Assembly: GCF_031143425.1 (NCBI RefSeq)
Contig: NC_090444.1
Span: 58,957,533 to 59,021,532 of the forward strand
Reading direction: 5' to 3'
From: Pleurodeles waltl
Taxonomy: Eukaryota > Chordata > Amphibia > Caudata > Salamandridae
Length of the DNA stretch: 64,000 nucleotides
A model generated the notes under the pieces. That model was not told where the DNA came from. It was given only the letters and a program-made list of their open reading frames with translations, and did no database searches. Position 1 is the first letter of the stretch. Each line of letters opens with the position of its first letter. This document shows positions 1 to 12,356 of this stretch, in pieces. A program made the translations under genes and the position numbers.

Positions 1-667
1 TTTTAGAGAGTGTGAGGAGTCTATCCCTACACTTTCCTGTGAACATTTCCCAAAGGAGAGCACCCCAGTGAGATTTGTTCACTTTTCTGGTTTCACAAGC
101 CCTCTCAAAAGCTGTGAACCATTTGGCGATGTCATCACCATCTTCAAATTTAGTTACAATCCCTTTGGGGATTTTCAACATGTCAGGAGAATCTCTGACC
201 CTAGTTATGTTGCTGCCACCATTGATGGGTCCTAAGCCCATCTCTTGTCTTTCCCTTTCTATGGCTAGGATCTGTCTTTCCAAAGCCAATCTTTTGGCCA
301 TCCTGGCTAACTGGATGTCCTCTTCACTGGAGTTATCCTCAGTGATTCCAGAGGTGCTGGTCCCTCCTGTGAGGGAGCCAGCATCTCTGACTAGTTTTTT
401 TGGAGTCAGGGCTTGAGAGGCCCTGTCCTCCCTAGATAGGACTGGTAGGGGGGAATCTTCCTCCAATTCACTATCATCTTCCTCTGTGTTATCCACAGAG
501 GGATTGGCTCTATCATACTCTGCCAACAGCTCCTGGAGCTGTACTTTGGTAGGTCTGGAGCCCATTGTTATTTTTCTTATGTTACAGAGTGACCTTAGCT
601 CTTTCATCTGGAGATGGAGGTAAGGTGTGGTGTCGAGTTCCACCACATTCATATCTGTACTAGACAT
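1..667 (-). CDS. gag: Ty3/gypsy-type gag, N-terminal part (runs off window edge)
   Basis: On the minus strand an ATG at 667 opens a frame with no stop codon for 222 codons to the window edge. The product starts MSSTDMNVVELD. Around residues 16-56 it carries a SAP-like helix-turn-helix pattern (YLHLQMKELRSLCNI, then RPTKVQLQELLAEYD), as seen at the N-terminus of gag proteins in several vertebrate Ty3/gypsy lineages. An acidic Ser/Glu-rich linker follows, then a coiled-coil-like stretch rich in Arg, Glu and Leu (LALERQILAIERERQEMG), then the start of the capsid-like domain (DIAKWFTAFERACETRKV, then WGALLWEMFTGKC). It lies just inside an LTR (932-3612), which fixes the orientation. Gag would package element RNA in the cytoplasm. 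The open frame suggests a fairly young copy. Protease and polymerase would lie outside the window. Family assignment is by motif pattern only; a SCAN-like host protein is less likely given the adjoining LTR. Confidence 0.72.
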   Translation of the reverse strand, partial: MSSTDMNVVELDTTPYLHLQMKELRSLCNIRKITMGSRPTKVQLQELLAEYDRANPSVDNTEEDDSELEEDSPLPVLSREDRASQALTPKKLVRDAGSLTGGTSTSGITEDNSSEEDIQLARMAKRLALERQILAIERERQEMGLGPINGGSNITRVRDSPDMLKIPKGIVTKFEDGDDIAKWFTAFERACETRKVNKSHWGALLWEMFTGKCRDRLLTLSK

Positions 668-931
668 TATACTTCTAAAAGTTGGAATGCTTTTTAAGAA
701 ACTAAAACTAGTTCTAGAATCTAATTCAAACTTTTAACAAACTTTTAAACTCTAAAAGAAATGCTAACAGGGACTAACACAAGGCCCTAGCAGGACTTTA
801 AAGAATTTAGAAAACTTTTCAAATTGCAAAAATCAATTTCTAATGACAATTTTGGAATTTGTCGTGTGATCAGGTATTGGCTGAGTAGTCCAGCAAATGC
901 AAAGTCTTGTACCCCACCGCTGATCCACCAA
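668..931 (-). other. Untranslated leader and candidate primer-binding site of the left-edge LTR element
   Basis: Read on the minus strand, the LTR ends in CTTCCTACA at 932 and is followed by TTGGTGGATCAGCGGTGGGG. This starts with the TGG expected opposite a tRNA CCA end. I cannot name the tRNA. The rest is an A/T-rich leader up to the gag ATG at 667. Confidence 0.5.
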
Positions 932-3612
932 TGTAGGAAGTTGGCTCTGTATGTGCTATTTCAAAGTAAGGAATAGCATGCACAGAGTCCAAGGGTTCCC
1001 CTTAGAGGTAAAATAGTGGTAAAAAGAGATAATACTAATGCTCTATTTTGTGGTAGTGTGGTCAAGCAGTAGGCTTATCCAAGGAGTAGTGTTAAGCATT
1101 TGTTGTACATACACATAGACAATAAATGAGGTACACACACTCAGAGACAAATCCAGCCAATAGGTTTTGTTATAGAAAATTTTATTTTCTTAGTTTATTT
1201 TAAGAACCACAGGTTCAAATTTTACATGTAATAGCTTGTTTGAAAGGTATTGCAGGTAAGTACTCTAGGAACTTTGAATCATTACTTTAGCATGTATACT
1301 TTTGTCATAAAACACAATAAGCTGTTTTAAAAGTGGACACAGTGCAATTTTCACAGTTCCTGGGGGAGGTAAGTTAATGTTAGTTTTAGCAGGTAAGTAA
1401 GTCACTTACAGGTTTCAGTTTTTGGTCCAAGGTAGCCCACCGTTGGGGGTTCAGAGCAACCCCAAAGTTATCACACCTGCAGCTCAGGGCCGGTCAGGTG
1501 CAAAGGTCAAAGAGGTGCCCAAAACACATAGGCTTCAATGGAGAGAAGGGGGTGCCCCGGTTCCGGTCTGCTTGCAGGTAAGTACCCGCGTCTTCGGAGG
1601 ACAGACCAGGGGGGTTTTGTAGGGCACCGGGGGGGACACAAGTTAGCACAGAAAGTACACCCTCAGCAGCGCGGGGGCGGCCGGGTGCAGTGTGGGAACA
1701 AGCGTCGGGTTTCCTTCAGTTTTCAATGGGAGACCAAGAGGTCTCTTCAGCGATGCAGGCAGGCAAGGGGGGGGCTCCTCGGGGTAGCCACCACCTGGGC
1801 AAGGGAGAGGGCCTCCTGGGGGTCACTCCTGCACAGAAGTTCAGTTTCTTTAGGCGCTGGGGGCTGCGGGTGCAGGGTCTTTTCCAGGCGTCGGGAAATG
1901 GAGTTCAGACAGTCGCGGTCAGGGGGAGCCTGGGGATTCCCTCTGCAGGCGTCACTGTGGGGGCTCAGGGGGGACAACTTTGGTTACTCACAGTCGTAGA
2001 GTCGCCGGAGGGTCCTCCCTGAGCTGTTTGTTCTCCACCAGTCGAGTTGGGGTCGCCGGGTGCAGTGTTGCAAGTCTCACGCTTCTTGCGGGGAGTTGCA
2101 GGGTCTTTAAATCTGCTCCTTGTAACAAAGTTGCAGTTCTTTTGGAGCAGTGCCGCTGTCCTTGGGAGTTTCTTGTCTTCTTCGAAGCGGGGCAGTCCTC
2201 AGAGGATTCAGAGGTCGCTGGTCCCTTGGAAAGCGTCGCTGGAGCAGGGTTCTTTGGAAGGCAGGAGACAGGCCGGTGAGTCTGGGGCCAAGGCAGTTGG
2301 TGTCTTCTGGTCTTCCTCTGCAGGGGTTTTCAGCTTTGCAGTCCTTCTTCTTGTAGTTGCAGGAATCTAGTTTCTAGGTTCAGGGAGAGCCCTTAAATAC
2401 TAAATTTAAGGGCGTGTTTAGGTCTGGGGGGTTAGTAGCCAATGGCTACTAGCCCTGAGGGTGAGTACACCCTCTTTGTGCCTCCTCCCAAGGGGAGGGG
2501 GTCACATCCCTAATCCTATTGGGGGAATCCTCCATCTGCAAGATGGAGGATTTCTAAAAGTTAGAGTCACTTCAGCTCAGGACACCTTAGGGGCTGTCCT
2601 GACTGGCCAGTGACTCCTCCTTGTTGTTTTCTTTGTTTCCTCCAGCCTTGCCGCCAAAAGTGGGGGCCGTGGCCAGAGGGGGCGGGCAACTCCACTAGCT
2701 GGAGTGTCCTGCTGGGCTGTGACAAAGGGGTGAGCCTTTGAGGCTCACCGCCAGGTGTTACAGCTCCTGCCTGGGGGAGGTGTTAGCATCTCCACCCAGT
2801 GCAGGCTTTGTTACTGGCCTCAGAGTGACAAAGGCACTCTCCCCATGGGGCCAACAACATGTCTCTAGTGTGGCAGGCTGCTGGAACCAGTCAGCCTACA
2901 CAGATAGTCGGTTAAGTTTCAGGGGGCACCTCTAAGGTGCCCTCTGTGGTGTATTTCACAATAAAATGTACACTGGCATCAGTGTGCATTTATTGTGCTG
3001 AGAAGTTTGATACCAAACTTCCCAGTTTTCAGTGTAGCCATTATGGTGCTGTGGAGTTCGTGTAAAACAGACTCCCAGACCATATACTCTTATGGCTACC
3101 CTGCACTTACAATGTCTAAGGTTTTGCTTAGACACTGTAGGGGTACAGTGCTCATGCACTGGTACCCTCACCTATGGTATAGTGCACCCTGCCTTAGGGC
3201 TGTAAGGCCTGCTAGAGGGGTGTCTTACCTATACTGCATAGGCAGTGAGAGGCTGGCATGGCACCCTGAGGGGAGTGCCATGTCGACTTACTCATTTTGT
3301 TCTCACTAGCACACACAGGCTTGTAAGCAGTGTGTCTGTGCTGAGTGAGGGGTCTCTAGGGTGGCATAATACATGCTGCAGCCCTTAGAGACCTTCCCTG
3401 GCATCAGGGCCCTTGGTACCAGAGGTACCAGTTACAAGGGACTTATCTGGATGCCAGGGTGTGCCAATTGTGGAATCAAAAGTACAGGTTAGGGAAAAAA
3501 CACTGGTGCTGGGGCCTGGTTAGCAGGCCTCAGCACACTTTCAATTCAAAACATAGCATCAGCATAGGCAAAAAGTCAGGGGGTAACCATGCCAAGGAGG
3601 CATTTCCTTACA
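932..3612 (-). mobile_element. 5' LTR of the left-edge Ty3/gypsy-like element (2.68 kb)
   Basis: The plus strand begins TGTAGGAAGTTGG and ends GGCATTTCCTTACA, giving TG...CA ends with imperfect inverted termini. The same 2.68-kb unit recurs at 55809-58488 with the same ends. Gag lies on the low-coordinate side on the minus strand, so this is the 5' LTR read right to left. On the minus strand a TATA-like TATTTAAGG lies near 2390-2400. AATAAA polyadenylation motifs lie near 1183-1212, about 250 bp before the LTR end. These give a plausible U3-R-U5 order with a long R region. A further AATAAA (rc) near 2988 sits upstream of the TATA-like box. The LTR is unusually long for Ty3/gypsy. Its partner LTR is outside the window, so no target duplication can be tested. 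Confidence 0.8.
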
Positions 3613-3627
3613 ATTCTAATATTTATA

Positions 3628-5390
3628 TGTCAAGTGTATCCACTTGCCAGGCCCAAACCTTCCCTTAGGCGTAAGTCACCCTTAAGGTGGGCCCTAGGTA
3701 GCCCCATGGGAAGGGTGCAGTGTATTTTAAAGGTAGGACATGCACTGATGTGTTTTACATATCCTGACAGTGAAATACTGCCAGATTCAGTTTTCACTAT
3801 TGCAAGGCCTATCTCTCTCATAGGTTGACATAGGGATTGCCTTTGAATATCTCTTAAGTGCAGTTTTCAATTGGGAGCAGATAGAGATGTGGAGTTTGGG
3901 GTGTCTGAACCCACAATTTAAAAATACATCTTTAGGTAAAGTTGTTTTTTAGATTGTGAGTTTGAAAATGCCACTTTTGGAAAGTGGTCATTTTCTTGCT
4001 TAATCATTCTGTGCATCTGCTTGGCTGCTGGATCCATGTCTGGGTCAGACTGACATATGGGCTGTTTGTGAATTCCCTCTAGATAGTGACACAATCCTGA
4101 TGAGTCTGCCTGGGCTAGAGTGGGAGGGAGGAGCTGTTACCTGCACTTGAAAAGGGCTATCTCAATCCCCTCACAATACCGTCCCAGCCCCCCAGAGTGT
4201 GACTGGGACAGGACAAGGAAGAGGCAGGGTATTGTACACTACAAAACTATTCCTTTGAAGTTTGCCTACTTCAAAGGCAGAAATGACTATATGTATTGGA
4301 CTGCTGACCCCACAGCTTTAGAGCACTTCTGGATCAAGAGGAACCCCTGGCAAGGAGAAGAGCTGAAGAGCTGTGAGGAGGAGTACTGCCCGTTTGCTGT
4401 CTGTGCTTTGCTGGGTTGGCCTGCAGTTGCTGCTTCTGCCTTACAGAGGACAAAGAATGGACTTTGCTATGTATCCTGCTTGTGAAGATTCTCCAAGGGC
4501 TTGGACTGAGCTTGCTTCCTGTTCAGAATTCTCAGGGACATCAAAGACTTCAGCTGCCAGCAACAGGGCTCTCTTGCTGAGACCCCTTCACTTGCTAAGT
4601 GGTGCCACATCCAGTCCCTGGGTCCCTGGAAGGAGAAGCTGGCAGAACCGGGGTGAAAATCCCTGCACCAGAGCCAAGCAGCAGAAAAATCAATGCAGCC
4701 CCTGCACCACGGCTGAATAATCGACGCAGAGCAGGTGAAATCGACACATTGCGATCTCAGCGCGGATTAATCGCTTCTGTGCATTCGGATTTTCCATGCA
4801 TTGTCCCTAAGTGTCAAAATCTTCAACATCACCACACGGACCTGAGGTTGCTTGTCCGGAAACTGATGCCCCCCTTCCCTCAGAGGAAAGAATGGGTGTA
4901 TCGCTTACATGGCAGAGAAAGAATGAACACACAGCCTCACTTGCAAGTGAGGAATTGACGCATTGCTTGCTTTTCTGGCACACGCTCGCTCTTGCGGCTT
5001 TATTTTTGACGAATACCAGGTACTTAGTGATAAAACAACACATCTATTGACTCTTATGAATTAAGACTCTTTATAGTTTAAAACATTGATATCTTTACTT
5101 GTGTATGTTGGATTTCTTTTGCTTTTATCTTGTTTGATTTAGATAAATATTGGCTATTTTTCTAAACTGGTGTGGAGTCCTTGTGAGGTGTTTTCATTGT
5201 GTTACTGTATGTGTTTGTGCAAATACTTCACACATTGCCTTTGAGGTATGCCTGACTGCTTGTGCCAAACTATCAAGGGGGTGTGCAGGGGGTTATCTGA
5301 GCTGTGTATCTTCCTTACCCTGAATAGAGTGAGGGGCCCTCCTTGGACAGGGTGTAAACTGACTGCCAACTACAGACCCCATTTCTAACA
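3628..5390. mobile_element. LTR-like repeat with TGTCAAG...TTCTAACA ends
   Basis: The block begins TGTCAAGTGTATCCACTTG and ends CCCATTTCTAACA, so it has TG...CA ends and the length (1.76 kb) of a solo LTR. It lies 15 bp beyond the neighbouring LTR. A middle section (about 4660-5020) carries several loosely repeated short motifs of the type AATCGACGCA and AATTGACGCA, a degenerate minisatellite. No target duplication is visible (TTATA on the left, TTTTC on the right). Orientation is not resolved. No coding capacity was found; short frames inside it are unrelated to known proteins. Confidence 0.55.
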
Positions 5391-6249
5391 TTTTCTGTTA
5401 TGCAATCCATGTAGAATTTTCTAACGAGGTGTTGTGATGCACCTGTAGAGCAAGCCTGGCTCAATGTAAACCGTTGTAGATAAGTGCAAGTATAAAGGAT
5501 GTTTACAGTGGCCTAATTTTGTAGTAGGTTGAGAAAATAATATATGATCAGTTTGTGATTTAACCTGACTGGTCTGTTGGGTGGGAACCATGTGTATATA
5601 TCTAAACTGTTAGCATTATGTACTTTAAGCTAATGTAATGTAGGCAGAGATTCAGAAGCCCTTTCACTTGCCTTTAGAGCAGTTGCTTTTCAGATGCCTT
5701 AATTATGAATTCCTTCTTTCCTGACTTACTAGCAGAACCTTTCCCTGACTTAGCGGAATAGGGCTCTGCTTTAGGGGAGAACTAATCTAACTTAACTTTC
5801 ATTTTGAGAACATTTTATAGTAGTTTGTCATTGTTTTATGACCTTTTGAATTGTTTTGGATATGATGACTAACACATTCTTGTATTGATTATCGATTGCA
5901 ACTAATTTAATAATTTGAATTTGTAACTTTCATAATCTCTTAATAAAACCTATGGTTTAAAACTTACCCACTACCCGTCTTACTTGTGGAATCTGATATG
6001 CTTCAAGTTATTGAACTGTATTAAATTTTGATTTTAGACTCAGTTGGATGAAAGATTCATCGGAGAACAATTTATGAACCTAAATTTGCACGAAGCAAAG
6101 TGCTCTATCAAATACTTACCAGCATTCTGTGACCATAAAAGTATAGTGTATTTGAAGTTCTAAGACCACTGATTAGCATACTAATTATATCACTGAAAAT
6201 TCCATGGCAGAACTGGAGCCTTCAGATTATCAATTCTCCTTCCTGCAAT
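5391..6249. other. A/T-rich DNA without recognisable genes
   Basis: I see no coding frame, RNA gene or sharply bounded repeat in this stretch. Confidence 0.5.
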
Positions 6250-7149
6250 TAACCTCTTTTAGGGACTCTCCCCTCCTCCATGCTAAGTCTTTTTTGGGAT
6301 GTTAAGGGTAGCTGAAGTATAAACCTTCATAACATTTTATTCGACAAAAGGTGCCCACGCCCAATGTGTGCCCTTTTTTCCAACATCCAATAGAATCTAA
6401 ATGTACCCAAGGTTTGTAGATTTCCCTGGAGAGAATCATGAAAATCATTAAAATATAGCTAATTTAGCTTTTTGTGAAAAAAGGGAAAAAGTGCTTGCAA
6501 GAAAGCATATGCTTGTTTGTTTCTAAAATGTCATAAATGAAAAGTTTGCGTGCTAAGATCCCCACTCTTTATAGATTTCAGAAATAACCTGAATTCTATA
6601 AAAAAACATTATTTCACTGATTTTTGCACTTTTCTAAGCTGTGGTCCATTTTTCCTAATTTTTGTGGTTTAATTCTGCAGTTTATGGTGGAAACAGGTGG
6701 GAAACCCATGGATGATCTGTAACATAGGCAAAATTCTAAATTCAGCAAGGGGGTATTTGATACATCAAGGTTTTCCCAAATAAATTGTTGAAAAAAACAA
6801 TAATGAAAATGAGTAGGAAAAAAAACACCATTTGCGGCTGTGTATTTTCATCTGTAACTTCTTGTTATGAGTCAGCTACAAAATCAATCTACATTATGTT
6901 TGCAAGACCCTTATGGTTGTGGACTTATATGGGGTTTGTAGTTTGTTCAAAAATACTCATTACCCAGAATCAATAAATGAGCTGCACCTTACAATGTTTT
7001 TTCATAGTGTACAACTATACAGCAATTTATATGGCAAAATATAAGGAATGAGAAATGGATATGAAGGAAACTTATGCAGTTTTGGAATGTACACAAGATA
7101 CTGAGTTTAGGAACAGTGGGTATTGTGAATTTGTGGTTATCCATACGAC
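6250..7149. repeat. A/T-rich left part of a complex dispersed repeat
   Basis: Non-coding sequence with many short A and T runs leads directly into the tandem block at 7150. Its style (for example the stretch around 6340-6410 and the 6880-6990 segment) matches repeats I associate with newt genomes. That link is from memory of the family, not from a search. Confidence 0.35.
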
Positions 7150-8620
7150 CATGTGATTCTGAGGAAATTTTGCAAAATGTCTTCTTTGTTGCACACTGAC
7201 TTTTGGAAGCATAGAAACATTATGGAAAATAACAAATGTTCTACTATTCTGTATTCCCACATGTTTCATAATAAAAATGGTTCCACACTTTTGAAATTGG
7301 GCCTAGAGCCTGGGACCCAAAGCACCCCAAAACGTGACCTGAAAACATCACATCAACAAAATCAACTCTTTTTTTACAATGTTGGCAACTGCTTATTTTG
7401 AGCCTTACATCAACCATCACCCTGTAAGACCTACCATACCCAGACATTTCTGAAAACTATACACACTGTTGAGTCCTGGGTGGTGTGGCTCGTGTGGTCC
7501 TCATGAGGGTTTCATACTCAGAAGCCCTAGCAAATCTCAAATGTTGGCTAAAGACACACATATTCCCCACATTTCTGTGAGGGAATAATTCAGAATCTGT
7601 GTGAATCCACAAATTTACTACCACCCATCAATGTCCCCTGAATAAAATGGCACCCCACTTGAGTGTGCGTGTGAGGAGGGAGGGGGGTTACTCACACCTT
7701 TAGGAAATAGTCCAAAACACAACACAGACTGATCAAATTTTTCCACTCAAAACGGACACTTGTTTTCAATTTGGGTAGCTGGGGATTTTAGGCCCTCGCT
7801 AAGCCAGTACCTGAGGAAATTTACCAAACCCCAACATTTCTGAAAAGTAGACACCTAGGGGAGTGCAGGGTGGCGTGATGGGTGTGGATTTCACAAGCAA
7901 TTCTTACCCAGATGCCTTCACAAACCTTGAGCTTTACCTAAAACCAAACCTTTCCTCACATTTCTGTGAGATAAAGTTCCAGAATCTGTAGAAATTAAAA
8001 AAATTCCTACCATTCAGTATTCTCACACATCTCCCAATAAAAACGGTTTCACACTTTTGTGGGTAGGCCTAGCACCCACAATAGGAAATGGCCCAAAACA
8101 CAACATGACCATATCAAAATTTTCAGTCAAAACAAACCTGTTTTTTGCAATTTGGATAGCTCAGTATTTGGTCCCTAGCTCTGCTGTACCCAGGGAAACC
8201 TACCAAACCTAGACATCTCAGAAAATCAGACAGTCAGGAGACTCCCGAGTGGTGTCACTTGCATTGATCTTACAAAGTTTTCTTACCCTGACGTCTTTGC
8301 ACACCTCAAGCCTTGGCTAAAAACTCATATTCTCGTCACATTTCTTTGAGAAAAAAGTTCCAGAATCTGGAGCATCCACATATTTCATTACACCCAGTGT
8401 TCCCACAGGTCTCCTGGTAAAAATGGTACATGACCTGAGTGGACCTAGTGACCACAACATGAAAGGCCACAAAACGCAACTTGGAGACATCTCATTAGGG
8501 GTAGCTGCAGTAATTGGGCCCATACTCAGCCACTACTTAGGGAAGCCTACCAAACTTAGAAATTTCTGAAAATTATATCCATGGTAGAGTCTAGGGTGGT
8601 ATGCCTCGACCGTTCTCTGG
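7150..8620. repeat. Diverged tandem repeat, unit about 350-390 bp, four direct units
   Basis: A recurring anchor (AGACATTTCTGAAAA and variants) occurs at about 7442, 7833, 8211 and 8558, spacings of about 391, 378 and 347 bp. Between anchors the same order of motifs repeats: a variant of CCTCACATTTCTGTGAG, a variant of TTCCAGAATCTG, a variant of CCCAATAAAAACGG, and CCAAAACACAAC. Units have diverged substantially, so this is an old array or a transposon with internal repeats. It has no coding capacity. Confidence 0.7.
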
Positions 8621-8930
8621 GTGTCTAGTTTTCAGAAATGTCTGGGTTTGGTAGGTGTCCCTAGATGGCAGCCGAACTCAGGCCCAAAGGTAGCTATCCC
8701 TGTTGCCAAATCAGGCCAATTTCTTTTACAGAAAATGTTGATGTCACCACATTGTGTTTTAGGGCCTTTCCTATCGCGGGCACTATGCCCACCCACACAA
8801 GTGGGGTTGCGCTTTTATCAGCACAAGCGTCGGGATGCTAAGTGGTAAGAAATTTGTAGATCCCTGCAGATTTTGGGACTTTACATCACAGAAATTTAGA
8901 TTCCAGTCCTTCAAAAAAGCATGTTTTAAG
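8621..8930. repeat. Inverted copy of the 350-390 bp unit
   Basis: At 8621 the unit switches strand. GTGTCTAGTTTTCAGAAATG is the reverse complement of the anchor that ends the direct array. The following motifs (GTTTTAGGGCC, CCCACACAAGTGGGG, ATCACAGAAAT) appear in reversed order. The direct array and this copy form a head-to-head junction near 8620. Confidence 0.65.
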
Positions 8931-9479
8931 CTAATTGTGAGATTTGCAGATTATTGTGGGTAAGAAATCATTATGGAATCCATGCAGAGCACACCACCCA
9001 AGACTCTACCAGGTGTTGAAATCCCTGGTGTTGAATGGGCTTTCTGCTCCCCGAGGGCAAATTCTGCCTAAACCCACTCTCTGTCCTCCCCGCCTGCGTG
9101 AAGGCAGAAAGACTAATTTGCCGTTTTGGGGTGGGTGTAAGGCCCAATCCTAGGGGCGGGCACCTGCACCCCTTTCTTTTGCTCCAGTACAAAATCTCTG
9201 GTGTCTAGTGGGCTTTTTACCACCTTGGCCATCAGGGGACGGAAAGACACGATATTCCCCACTGTGGCACCAAAGTGGGCAGACCAGCACAATAGGCTCC
9301 TGGCAATCCAGTGGCAGTCCTTCTGGTGACCTAGCAGGCCACAGGTCAGCACAACAAGCAGGTCAATCCTAATGGCGATCACAGCCCCTTCCGACAACAT
9401 CTGGGTACAAGTCCACACAGTTTTAGAAGCATGGGGAACAACCCCTGTACTTTTACTCATTTAGTCTTCTACTCAGGGG
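8931..9479. repeat. Right-hand continuation of the complex repeat
   Basis: Moderately GC-rich non-coding sequence with a duplicated phrase (AATCCCTGGTGTTGAATGGG near 9020 and AATCTCTGGTGTCTAGTGGG near 9192, about 172 bp apart), suggesting a second, shorter internal repeat. There are no genes. Confidence 0.4.
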
Positions 9480-10469
9480 GCACTTCAAATGACCTTTAGA
9501 AGTCCACAACACCCCGCTTCAACCTCAGGCATCAGACGTGGGTAACCAAGGCCTTTGTGTGAGGACAGGACAAAGCCCATGCAAATGTAAGTGTGCCCCA
9601 CCTCTCCCTCTCCCAGCCCAGGAAGACCATTCATTGTGCAGATGTAATCCTGTTACACCTCCACCCTCCCTGTGTGTTGGCTGTCTGGAAAGTGAGCACA
9701 AAGCCCAGGTGTCACTCTACCCTAGCAGTGGATTGGAGTCAGGCTGCAAAGCACAAGAGTCATAAGCAGAGTGAAATGTCCACTTTCTAAATGTGGCATT
9801 TTAACAATGGTAATAAAAAATCCAACTACACCGATAAGCAGGATTTCTCACTACCATTCCAAACATACCAAAAATGGGCACACTACTCCTCATTGTTCAG
9901 AAAGTACACTTAGACATATACAAGGGCGTTCCTAATGCAAACCTATGAGAGTGGCAGCACTCACAGCAGTGACAAACTAAATAGGCTGTTTGTCACTACC
10001 AGGACAGGCCACACTATAGGCACATGTGTTACCATTCACCCTGCCCATAGAGCTAACTAGGGCCTACCTTAGTGGTGACCTATATGTAATATAAGGGTGC
10101 CTGGGAAGTCATTTTAGATGCCAAGCCAATGTGGCAGTAAACTGTGCATGCAGGCCCTGCGGTGTAAGGCCTGAGGCAGGTTTGAAAGGCTACTTTGGCG
10201 GGTTGCGCGAGCTGCGCTGCAGGCCCACTAGTAGCATTTAAATCACAGGCCCTGGGTATAAGGGATACTACTATATAAGGGACTTACAGGTAAATTAAAT
10301 GTGCCAATCAGGTGTAGGCCAATCATGGCAAGTTTAGAGGGGAGAGCATATGCACTTTAGCATTGGTCAGCAGTGATAAAGTGCCCAGAGTAAAAAAGAT
10401 TGTCAGAAAAACAGAAGGAGGAAGGCAATAAGTTTGGGGATGTCCCTGCAAAAAGGGCCAGGTCCAACA
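9480..10469 (-). mobile_element. LTR-like fragment ending GGCCAGGTCCAACA
   Basis: The right end is an LTR-like terminus (GGTCCAACA at 10469). Read on the minus strand it starts TGTTGGACCTGGCCC, followed by a stretch similar to the first 50 bases of the left-edge LTR read on the same strand, including a match to ATCCCCAAACTTATTGCC. This homology gives the strand. The left boundary is unclear and 9480 is approximate. No protein was found. The fragment abuts the next LTR-like block. Confidence 0.5.
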
Positions 10470-12356
10470 AAATTCATTACACGTTTCTGTGGGAAACCGG
10501 AACTTTGTTGCAGCATCCCTATACACTTTTGCCTGGTTTCTGAATGCAACTTGGTCTGGAGTGCACTGGGATCCTGCCAATAAGGGTCCCAGTGCCAGGG
10601 TTCTGTCCCAAACAATTGCAAAGGTAATTGGCAACACCTTTAGCTGCCACTATAAGTCCCTAGGAAAGGGTACTTAGGTACCTTGGGCATGGGTACCAAG
10701 GGTAGGCCCTTGAGGACAGCAGCACTGACTGTGCCACCCTCTGGGGCCATGCATCCAGAAGCGCCCAGCACTGCCATTGCACGCTGAATGTCCTGATGCA
10801 ACCCTAAAATGCAAACTCGACATGGCACACTGTCTGTGTGCTCTGTTCAGTACACACTACATGCAATATAGATAAGTCACCCCTCTGGCAGGCCTTCCAG
10901 CCCTAAGGCAGGGTGCATTATCCTGTATGTGAGGGCATAGCTGCATGAGAAATATGCACCCACTGTGTTCTTGCCAAACCTGGGACATAGTGAGTGAACA
11001 GAGAAGCCATTGAAATGCATGTTTCACAGCTATGTGATGGCCACTCTGAACCCTGGGTTGTTTGGTATCAAACAACTCAGAATGATAGATCCAAACTGGT
11101 ACTAGTGTTGGATTTATTATGAAATGTACCCACGGGGCACCCCTGCAAAAGCTAACTACCCTGGCATGGTTGCTGGCTGGTTCCAACCAGCCCTCTGACC
11201 ACCAGACAGCCAATCTACAACCTTGGGGTGAGAGATGCATCTCTCTGGGTTGCAAATAAAGCCCTTCCTATCGCCTTTGAAACTTGACCTCCAGACCTGC
11301 TGCTAGTACCATATGGCCACCCCCATTGCAAACTCCTACTTTTGGTGGGAGCAACAGTGGGAAAACTACTGAAAAGATAGGAGGAGTGGCCCTACCTGGC
11401 ATGCACCACCCCTAGGGTGTTGCCTGTGAGGTGAACACTCCATTTCATTTTCCTCCATCTTGGATGGAAGAAAAATAGTCAGTCAGGTATAGGGATGTGA
11501 TCTGAGAGCACCAGAAGTGGTCACTTAGTGGGTGTAGCCACCCAAAGGCAAATGACCCATTGGTCACTACCAGGTTCCCCCTAAAACACCCACTAAATGC
11601 AGTATTTAGTGGGCATCCCTAGACGAAGGACTCAGATTTGACAGACAAAAAGAATACCAGCACCAAGAAAACCCGAAGCACGAGAACTGTGGGACAAACC
11701 TACAGCATTAAAGAAAAGGTGCCAAACCCTGCCTGCTACACCCAAGACCCAACAATCACGCTGAGGAGCTGCTGAATAACCGGACAACTCTACAAAAACC
11801 TTAGAGGACCTCCAGGCTTCACAAGTCACCAGATAACTCCCTCCAGAGTGAAGGTACCATTCCAAAACCAAAGAAGAAACAGCAACCCATTGAGTGTCAC
11901 TTCACTGACCATCCACTAACTCCTGAACCAGATGCTGCAGCTGGACCAAACTCCATCCTGACGACTGTGAGGACAGACCCTGCCAGTGTGCCAAGTTTGG
12001 TGGCAATGCGTCCTCCAGCGGCCAAACCGTGCCAATACCAGGGGTATTGGTCAGCCCACGTGGGACATTGAGAAAAACAGCCCGCCCGGGGCTACAACAG
12101 GGCCAGGAGGAGCCCCATTAGAGGGACTTCAGAAGCAACCCAGGTCACAGGAGCCATACACAGAATTGTTTGCTTGTTGTAGGGTAGGTAAGAGATGCTG
12201 CTCAGGCATTACTGGGCTCAAAGCCTCCTGCCCCTCTCTATGGTCCCTATGTGGCTGCCCTGGTGGTGACGGTCACTGCTGCTCTGTCCAGGGCCCTTTC
12301 CCCTCGAAGACCCCTTCTCCTCTCGCCCTAAGATCACAAGGTGAAAATTGTTTCTA
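10470..12356 (+). mobile_element. Diverged relative of the 2.68-kb LTR, plus orientation
   Basis: This block aligns in order with the reverse complement of the 932-3612 LTR. Shared landmarks are CACCCCTCTGGCAGGCCTTC and CCCTAAGGCAGGGTGCATTA near 10880-10920, TTGTTTGGTATCAAACAACT near 11058, a TCCATCTTGGATGGA palindrome near 11456, and the promoter-like AGTATTTAGTGGG near 11600 (AGTATTTAAGGGC in the other LTR). The element therefore runs left to right, opposite to its neighbours. Borders are not sharp and no target duplication was found. Similarity is moderate, implying an older subfamily. Confidence 0.55.

Noticed and set aside
1422..2370. Several overlapping plus-strand frames of 66-153 codons
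   Set aside because: They lie inside the 2.68-kb LTR, on the strand opposite its transcription, and come from GC-rich non-coding sequence. Similar frames recur in the solo LTR at 56.7-57.3 kb.
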